Origin: an uncultured Eubacteriales bacterium | Lineage (GTDB): Bacteria; Bacillota; Clostridia; Oscillospirales; CAG-272 | Length of the DNA: 18,521 nt | Direction: 5' to 3' | Assembly (NCBI GenBank): GCA_934526185.1 | Contig: CAKTAA010000043.1 | Coordinates: 1 to 18,521, forward strand | In this document: piece after piece, positions 13,813-18,521 of the stretch | How positions within the stretch are numbered: position 1 is the first letter of the stretch | How the letters are laid out: every line of letters begins with the position of its first letter | The notes under the pieces: model-generated | Told to the model about the DNA's origin: nothing | Database searches by the model: none | What the model saw: only the letters and a program-made list of their open reading frames with translations | Made by a program: the position numbers and the translations under genes

Positions 13813-15934
13813 ATGAAATTTTAAGGTTCTCGTCGGTTTTTGTGCTTATTTTGAACATCTTTATTAATTCAGAGCCCTTAAATTCGAACATAAAAGTCGA
13901 GAAAAATTCGTAAATATAAGGATTTTTTAGCCTTTTCACTTTGTAGGCGAAAATAATTTTTATTTTATATTTTTTATTTTTGGAATCATATACAAAAGTT
14001 GATTTTTTCCTTATTTTTACAGGAAATTTCCAGTGTTTTACTTTTCCATTTAAAGCACGATATACAGCTTCCATCCGCTCCTTCCATGGCTGTACACTGT
14101 CTATCTTAAGTATACCCTCTTTCATCGTATTTTTATGCATGTCGACATATAAAAATTTCATGTCGTAACCATAATCTCCCTGCTTTCTGTATTTTTGCGG
14201 ATTCATTTTTCGAACTGCCACGATGAATTCTCCGGGAAGCACGGATGGATTAAGTGCAAGCTCGAATTTCAGTTTTTTGCCGTCGCGGCGGATCGTTTCG
14301 CTGATGTCTCCGTTTCGGAAGCACAGCGGGCTCCCGGATCGGAGCTCCAGAAATTTTCCCTCCTGAAATTCCGCCTGTTTTCTTTTCCAGGCTTCCGACA
14401 TGTAAAATGCATCTCTGAGCCGGCGCAGCGCGCGCCCGTTCATCTTCATTTTAAACGGGCTGTCCAGACAGGCGTGTGCGTCTACGGGGAGCCGAAAAAG
14501 ACGCTCGTCCAGATCTTCATACTCCTTAAAAAAATCGCGCAGCTCCTGTACTGGCTCCAAAAATCCGGCTGGCTCGAATATTTTACAGGTGTAGTCCAAT
14601 GCGAGATAAAGATAAAAATTAATATCGTAGGCTATCGCCATTTTCAGGATCTCCTCTCGTTTCAGATGTTGAAAGCGTCGTGTGAGAAGTGCGGTGTCAA
14701 GATAGTTTCTGAGCTTAAGGCGCAGAAAAATATTCGGATCCTCTTCGCAGCTGATGTTGGAGCAGCCGAAATCGTCGACGGCCGTTACATAAAGCTGGCA
14801 GACATATAAATCCAGATCTCCAAGCACATAAAACGCATATTCCTCCTCGAGCCGGATTTTTTGTCTGCGTGCCAGAATGCCGGCCGTGTGAGCTTCGTCG
14901 ATGTAAAGCGCCGTGTGCAGCTCGGCCGTTACGCCTTCCTGCGGTACGACATAGGGGGTAAGATGAGTCGGATATTCCTCCGTCGGCGTTTCCGTCTGGC
15001 AAAAATTTCCGCCGTTCAAATAATAAAAGCCCAGCCGATTCATAATCGTGTGTGCGGCTTGGACGTCCTTTGCTTCTATGAGCAGGTCAATGTCGTCGCA
15101 TTCTCTGGTCACCGCGTCGCCGTATATAAAATAAGAAACGGCAATGCCTTTATAGACGACGTATTGTATTCCGGCGGCTTCGAAGGCTTCTGTAATTTTC
15201 CGGCACCATTCCAGGCGTTTGGCTGCGGCGGCGAGATTCCGGGCTTTTGCAAGCTTGACCAGCTTGCCGAAGCGGCCGCTTTCCGGCATCACGTATGCGG
15301 AAAGCACGTTGATGACGCGGTGGTTGATCAGCATGGCGTAAAAATCTTTTGTGAATAAAAAGCTCTCTTTGCCTGCGCTGGGAGGCGTTTCTTCGATATA
15401 ATCCTTCATTTTCCGGAGCATGTAGTCCTGCGCTTCGTATACGTATTTTTTGAGATAGTCCGGTGCGCTGTCGTAAATCCGCCTGTTGTACCTGCTGCTG
15501 AAGGCGGCATTGGGATCGTGCGTCGTGTTGTAAATCAAATTGACTTTTTTGGAAAGGAAAACCGTGATTTTATCCCGGAGTCGCGGCGTTTCAACCTTGA
15601 GGTATTTTCCGTTGCTGTTGCTGACCTCCGTGACCTTGCCAAAGCAATATTCGCTTTCAATCTGTTCCGAGGCAACGGCGTTGTCGCCCTTCGTGATATA
15701 CAGGAGCCCGTCGCCTGTTTTTTCGATTCGGATAACTCTGTGGACGACGAGCTTGGGGGCCTGATCAATGCAGACAATGATATCTCCTATTTTATAGGCG
15801 TCCTGTTTTGTGACCTGAATGACGTCTCCGGCGACTAAAAAAGGGATCATGCTGTATCCGCCTACCGGCAGTCTTCCGCCGGTCTGCTGCAATTTCATGT
15901 CTGTAAGTGTTCTAAGTACGTTTCTGCCGTCCAT
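13805..15934 (-). CDS. Fusion of S24/S26 signal-peptidase domain and NTP_transf_5 nucleotidyltransferase
   Basis: A 709-residue protein. The N-terminal ~110 residues are a signal-peptidase-like domain: Ser28 in GGYSMIPFLVAGDVIQV, His65 in VVHRVIRI, and ITKGDNA near 80-86, the S-H pattern seen in SipW/ER-type enzymes. Residues about 200-480 match the NTP_transf_5 family, with the motif YVVYKGIAVSYFIYGDA and RECDDIDLLI (about 258-286), which holds the acidic residues. The last ~170 residues are unassigned, and the final part is Lys-rich and clearly more AT-rich at DNA level. Separate S24 and NTP_transf_5 proteins are known near PqqD-like and HprK-like genes in RiPP clusters; here they are fused. 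The peptidase part may cut the leader and the transferase part may modify the peptide. Two starts fit: ATG at 15934 (GAGGT upstream), or 15898, which overlaps the preceding stop as ATGA. Confidence 0.82.
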   Translation of the reverse strand: MDGRNVLRTLTDMKLQQTGGRLPVGGYSMIPFLVAGDVIQVTKQDAYKIGDIIVCIDQAPKLVVHRVIRIEKTGDGLLYITKGDNAVASEQIESEYCFGKVTEVSNSNGKYLKVETPRLRDKITVFLSKKVNLIYNTTHDPNAAFSSRYNRRIYDSAPDYLKKYVYEAQDYMLRKMKDYIEETPPSAGKESFLFTKDFYAMLINHRVINVLSAYVMPESGRFGKLVKLAKARNLAAAAKRLEWCRKITEAFEAAGIQYVVYKGIAVSYFIYGDAVTRECDDIDLLIEAKDVQAAHTIMNRLGFYYLNGGNFCQTETPTEEYPTHLTPYVVPQEGVTAELHTALYIDEAHTAGILARRQKIRLEEEYAFYVLGDLDLYVCQLYVTAVDDFGCSNISCEEDPNIFLRLKLRNYLDTALLTRRFQHLKREEILKMAIAYDINFYLYLALDYTCKIFEPAGFLEPVQELRDFFKEYEDLDERLFRLPVDAHACLDSPFKMKMNGRALRRLRDAFYMSEAWKRKQAEFQEGKFLELRSGSPLCFRNGDISETIRRDGKKLKFELALNPSVLPGEFIVAVRKMNPQKYRKQGDYGYDMKFLYVDMHKNTMKEGILKIDSVQPWKERMEAVYRALNGKVKHWKFPVKIRKKSTFVYDSKNKKYKIKIIFAYKVKRLKNPYIYEFFSTFMFEFKGSELIKMFKISTKTDENLKISFD

Positions 15935-16779
15935 AAATCCGAATACCTCATCTCGTATGTTTTGTCTGACAGCTGCGCTAACGTTTTGTATTTTGCTGGA
16001 ATCTGTTTATCGTCTGCGGCGGAGAGCTGTCCCTTCAGCAGTTTTTGAAAACCGCTATATGTGTTTAGTTTTTTGAGATACGGCGTTTGGCTTCCGTATC
16101 CTTCCAGAAAGATGACGGCGTTGATTTTATAATGGGCGTATCGTGTATTTTGCTCGGTTGGAAGCAGGTAACGCCTGATGGTCTCGCTTTCTATATAGTG
16201 CATTTCGCTGAACGGATTTCCGAAGACTTCGCGTAAAATCTCGTATCCTCCCGGCCGAAGGGAAAGCTTTTTGAAAACAGGTTCTATACAGAGTGTTTTT
16301 TGTGATATATAAATCTCGTCGTCTGTGATATATTCATATCCACGCATCCACAGGAACGCGGCTAAGGTTGATTTTCCGGCCGTTGTGCTCGCTGATAAAA
16401 TATAAGCCTTGTCGTCTTTGGCAACAGCGGCTCCGTGGAGTGTGAGGATTCCGTCTTCGGGCACCAAAGTCAAATACATCAAATTCTCTATTATTTGCAG
16501 TGCGTTTGTGTCCCGAAGTTCGATTTTTTGTAATTCGGTCTCCCATGGGAGCAGGGAAAAAGCCGTGGATGTGTTTTGAGGACAATATATGCAGCAAATG
16601 TCTTTTGCATAAAGCGCTGTAAATTTTTTTCGGATTTTGTGTAAATCCGGCTTCTCTGCAGTTAACAAAAATGAATCGCACGAGTACATGCGTTCGTATA
16701 TTTTGAGCAATTCTTCGTTATCCGAAACAACAATAAAGTCGTATTTACATTTCTCCCTTTTATAGTAAAGGACTCTCAT
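15895..16779 (-). CDS. HprK-like serine kinase/P-loop protein of a RiPP locus
   Basis: A 294-residue protein. A P-loop is visible in SASTTAGKSTLAAFL near 129-143, preceded by LHGAAVAKDD near 114-123 (HprK-like proteins have LHAAAV here) and followed by ITDDEIYI near 151-158 (Walker-B-like). A later LRPGGYEIL near 174-182 fits the HprK phosphate-binding region. In the paeninodin lasso cluster a related kinase phosphorylates the precursor peptide; a similar role is possible here. Both peptide cores have a Ser directly after the first Cys, a possible target, but that is inference. It overlaps the PqqD-like gene by four bases (ATGA) and the fusion gene by up to 40 bases, so the three proteins are co-produced. 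Confidence 0.82.
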   Translation of the reverse strand: MRVLYYKREKCKYDFIVVSDNEELLKIYERMYSCDSFLLTAEKPDLHKIRKKFTALYAKDICCIYCPQNTSTAFSLLPWETELQKIELRDTNALQIIENLMYLTLVPEDGILTLHGAAVAKDDKAYILSASTTAGKSTLAAFLWMRGYEYITDDEIYISQKTLCIEPVFKKLSLRPGGYEILREVFGNPFSEMHYIESETIRRYLLPTEQNTRYAHYKINAVIFLEGYGSQTPYLKKLNTYSGFQKLLKGQLSAADDKQIPAKYKTLAQLSDKTYEMRYSDLWTAETYLEHLQT

Positions 16780-17045
16780 ACTGGAATTAAAATCTGTTTT
16801 TTGATCGCGTTTTCTGCAAATTCCTGTACATCCGCTTGAATCGTTGCTTCCGGTTCGTCATAAATCTTTGTTAATTCTTTCACGACGTCTTCTATTGACA
16901 TGCCTTTTCGGAACAAGTCGATGATGTCCAAGGCTATTTCGTCAAGAATGTGCGTATTTTCCGTCTCTGGATCATAGAAAACAGTTCCTTCTCCTTTTCC
17001 CAGCTTCGTTTCCTGCATTTTTCCATTTATTGTATATTTTTCCAT
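16776..17045 (-). CDS. PqqD family peptide-recognition protein (RRE)
   Basis: An 89-residue stand-alone PqqD-like protein: an N-terminal beta part (KLGKGEGTVFYDPETENTHI), LDEIALDIIDLFRKG as the first helix and SIEDVVKELTKIYDEPEATI as the second, and a final helix ending in a short hydrophobic tail (AIKKQILIPV). This is the classic RiPP recognition element that binds the leader and brings it to a maturase. It would recognise the KKWxKP leader of both peptides. It is the first gene of a three-gene overlapping unit; its stop overlaps the start of the kinase gene (ATGA). The start has AGGTG nine bases upstream. Confidence 0.9.
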   Translation of the reverse strand: MEKYTINGKMQETKLGKGEGTVFYDPETENTHILDEIALDIIDLFRKGMSIEDVVKELTKIYDEPEATIQADVQEFAENAIKKQILIPV

Positions 17046-17087
17046 AATTTATTTCACCTGCCATTTCTTATAAATTCATCTAGTAAG

Positions 17088-17116
17088 AATATAGCACAAA
17101 ATGTGCTACATTTCAA
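17088..17116 (-). promoter_or_regulatory. Promoter of the PqqD-kinase-peptidase unit with a palindromic operator
   Basis: TTGAAA (17111-17116) and TATATT (17088-17093) on the minus strand are 17 bases apart. The spacer is filled by a perfect inverted repeat, TAGCACA (17092-17098) and TGTGCTA (17102-17108) with a 3-base centre. A regulator bound there would block the promoter. Between 17117 and 17231 the DNA is AT-rich and nothing further is seen. Confidence 0.75.
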
Positions 17117-17231
17117 CAAATGATTGAATATACATCAGTAATTTTCATTACAAGAACACTATTTAAAATTCCGTATTAATTCAATAAATATCTTTATTTT
17201 TAATCTTTATTCTTTGACTGGATTATTTGAT

Positions 17232-17346
17232 GTTTTTACTCAAGAGTACGAGTTTAGTAAAAACGGCCTCAGGATCGTTCCAACCAGGCAAATTTTCGAC
17301 TGATTTTCCTCTGTTTTTACTTCCAGCCAGGTATGCAAGTAAAAAC
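17232..17346. repeat. Composite palindromic repeat, copy 2 (TTTTTACT / AGTAAAAA)
   Basis: Two palindromes: arms at 17233-17240 and 17256-17263, and at 17314-17321 and 17338-17345. The first contains GAGTTTAGTAAAAACGGCC, nearly identical to the copy at 7371-7513; the arm order and the joining words AGG and TTCC also recur. A 78-codon minus frame (17223-17459) runs through it, but without any recognised domain and with the terminator inside, so I do not call a gene. It lies downstream of the nuclease gene. Confidence 0.75.
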
Positions 17347-17398
17347 GCACCCTCCAGCCTGGCCCAGACCGCCCTCCTGCCTGCTTTCCCCCAGATAT

Positions 17399-17425
17399 AA
17401 AAAAAGAACCCCGATTTCTCGAGGT
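17399..17425 (-). terminator. Terminator of the nuclease gene
   Basis: On the minus strand a short stem (ACCTCG at 17425-17420 with CGGGGT at 17413-17408, one G-T pair, extendable by wobble) is followed by TTCTTTTTTT. It is about 60 bases after the stop codon at 17487. Confidence 0.6.
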
Positions 17426-17486
17426 CCCATGGCCGCACTAATCCAGACCTTCCCTCCAAGGCCCTTTTTTCTATCCTCTTTCTCCT

Positions 17487-18350
17487 TTACACCGCCCGCT
17501 TCTCATACGCCGCTTCAATCCCCGGCGGCGCTTTCCCGATACACAAGCCTCTGAGCACCTCCTCCACATGACGCATGTCCACTCCCTCCGTCATGTCGAT
17601 CAGTACCAGCCGCTCTCCCGGATATATCTTCATCCTCCTGTACCGTTCCAGCCGCTCCTCCAGCTCCTCACGGTATTCCTCTCGGTCCATCATTCCCAAA
17701 AGCTCCACAAAATACATCTCTTCCCCGATGAATATCGTAAAATCCGGCCTCTGCTCTCCGACCGCCATTTCATACAGATACGGGATCCCCAGCTCCCTCA
17801 GCTTGCACGCAAACAGACACTCGTTCTTCGATCTTACACGTTCCCCATAATCCGTAACGAGCTCTACTTTTCCCTGTATCTTTCCTCTGGCTCTCCGCCG
17901 GCTCTCCTGGTACTGTGCTCTGCGCCCGCTCGCTTCCCCGGCAAGCCGCAGAACCTCCTCCACTGTGCCGGTCCTCTCCTTGCTCCCCAGATACACGTTC
18001 ATCGCCCGGATTCCGTTTGCCAGCCGTTTCCTCAGCGTCTCAATCCGTTCCTCTATCTCCTTCCGGTAAAGCACCTTGCAGCGCAAATCCCACAGCCGTT
18101 CCTTCGGCCGCCATTTCCGCTTCACCGGCAGGTGGTACTGTCCCTCGCCCCAGACATCCACGTTCTCATAATAGTAGGTATACGTCTTTTCCTTCCCATC
18201 CCGCAAAACGCGCTTCTGCACGGATTGCTTCCGGATGACGTTCCCCTTTGGATATCGTTCCAGATTGATCTGCAGCAGATGATGCAGGCAGCACGCATCC
18301 CTCCAGAGCTCCGAGGCCCGTTTCCCGCGATCGGACTCATGATACCGCAT
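17487..18350 (-). CDS. PD-(D/E)XK-like nuclease-fold protein
   Basis: About 287 residues; the start at 18350 has GGGGAGGG six bases before it, while the upstream ATG at 18377 falls at the predicted transcription start. The N-terminal half is basic and rich in aromatic residues (KTYTYYYENVDVWGEGQYHL near 55-75) with a coiled stretch (RKEIEERIETLRKRL near 96-110). The C-terminal part has RSKNECLFACKLRELGIPY (near 173-191), RPDFTIFIGEEMYFVELLG (201-219) and a helix of Glu/Arg repeats, then GERLVLIDM. This is the E..PD..E-x-x pattern of PD-(D/E)XK enzymes, but the usual lysine after the second acidic residue is not present (ELL). It may therefore be a divergent or altered nuclease. Palindromic repeats lie on both sides. 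A clear single-gene unit with its own promoter and terminator. Confidence 0.6.
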   Translation of the reverse strand: MRYHESDRGKRASELWRDACCLHHLLQINLERYPKGNVIRKQSVQKRVLRDGKEKTYTYYYENVDVWGEGQYHLPVKRKWRPKERLWDLRCKVLYRKEIEERIETLRKRLANGIRAMNVYLGSKERTGTVEEVLRLAGEASGRRAQYQESRRRARGKIQGKVELVTDYGERVRSKNECLFACKLRELGIPYLYEMAVGEQRPDFTIFIGEEMYFVELLGMMDREEYREELEERLERYRRMKIYPGERLVLIDMTEGVDMRHVEEVLRGLCIGKAPPGIEAAYEKRAV

Positions 18351-18383
18351 TGTCATCCCTCCCCAAGGATAAAACATGCCTTT

Positions 18384-18411
18384 ATTATATCAGATTTTTT
18401 CATAAAATCAA
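18384..18411 (-). promoter_or_regulatory. Promoter of the nuclease gene
   Basis: TTGATT (18406-18411) and a perfect TATAAT (18384-18389) on the minus strand are 16 bases apart. The transcription start would be near 18377, which supports the start codon at 18350. Confidence 0.75.
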
Positions 18412-18446
18412 TCAAGAAATATCTGTAATTTATTCCTTTTCTTTCC

Positions 18447-18521
18447 TTTTTACTTTCTCTCACTCCCACAGTAAAAATCTCAATTTCTTCTCTTCTCTCA
18501 CCTTTTTTACTCTCGCACCTC
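18447..18521. repeat. Palindromic repeat, copy 3, cut by the window edge
   Basis: TTTTTACT (18447-18454) and AGTAAAAA (18470-18477) form one palindrome with a 15-base centre. Another TTTTTACT begins at 18504 and its partner arm would lie beyond the window. It is on the other side of the nuclease gene from copy 2. The region is pyrimidine-rich and holds no gene. Confidence 0.65.

Noticed and set aside
17223..17459. A 78-codon minus frame through repeat copy 2
   Set aside because: It has no ribosome site of note, includes the terminator of the nuclease gene and the palindromes, and shows no domain.
17568..18428. A 286-codon + frame opposite the nuclease gene
   Set aside because: Leu/Pro/His-rich mirror of a purine-rich coding strand; the minus frame has promoter, ribosome site and terminator.

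Overview
The window looks like chromosomal DNA of a low-to-middle GC member of the Bacillota, most likely a gut-type Clostridia (Lachnospiraceae or Oscillospiraceae). The grounds are strong AGGAGG-type ribosome binding sites, sigma-A promoters with TTGAC- and TATAAT-like boxes, and the gene families present. No rRNA, tRNA, CRISPR array or recognisable insertion sequence is seen. Nearly all genes lie on the minus strand, so operons read from right to left.

Left part (1-7590): accessory and housekeeping genes. In order: the tail of a DUF4143-type ATPase gene (+); a small COG3910-like AAA ATPase; a 34-codon remnant of an ABC transporter gene; a membrane-anchored GH3 (NagZ-like) glycosidase; an HTH regulator plus Fic pair; a secreted C39-type peptidase with two C-terminal repeats and an apparent one-base frameshift in its signal peptide; a GNAT acetyltransferase (+); and a PlsC-type acyltransferase.

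Middle part (7588-17116): a likely RiPP-type (ribosomally made, modified peptide) locus. Reading right to left, the first unit encodes a PqqD-like recognition protein, an HprK-like kinase, and a large fusion of an S24/S26 signal-peptidase domain with an NTP_transf_5 nucleotidyltransferase. These three genes overlap and start at a promoter with a palindromic operator in its spacer. A second promoter, overlapping the fusion gene's stop codon, drives an ArsR-type regulator and a radical SAM/SPASM enzyme, followed by a terminator. A third promoter, with phased TCGAA boxes upstream, drives a sensor-like protein without HTH, a 38-codon peptide, a second wHTH regulator, a 48-codon peptide, and perhaps an NlpC/P60-like cell-wall hydrolase. 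The two short peptides were found by reading the gaps. They share KKWxKP, then a CysSerXTyr core at the same distance (19 residues from Pro to Cys), and are the best candidates for the modified products. Each directly follows a gene of the same sensor family, so the locus may be a peptide-signal system. No exporter gene is present in the window.

Right part (17230-18521): a PD-(D/E)XK-like nuclease gene with its own promoter and terminator, flanked on both sides by palindromic repeats built from TTTTTACT and AGTAAAAA arms. The same composite repeat occurs at 7371-7513. This suggests a dispersed repeat family, possibly linked to the nuclease.

The two most notable points are the undescribed two-peptide, three-sensor RiPP locus and the repeat family flanking the nuclease gene.
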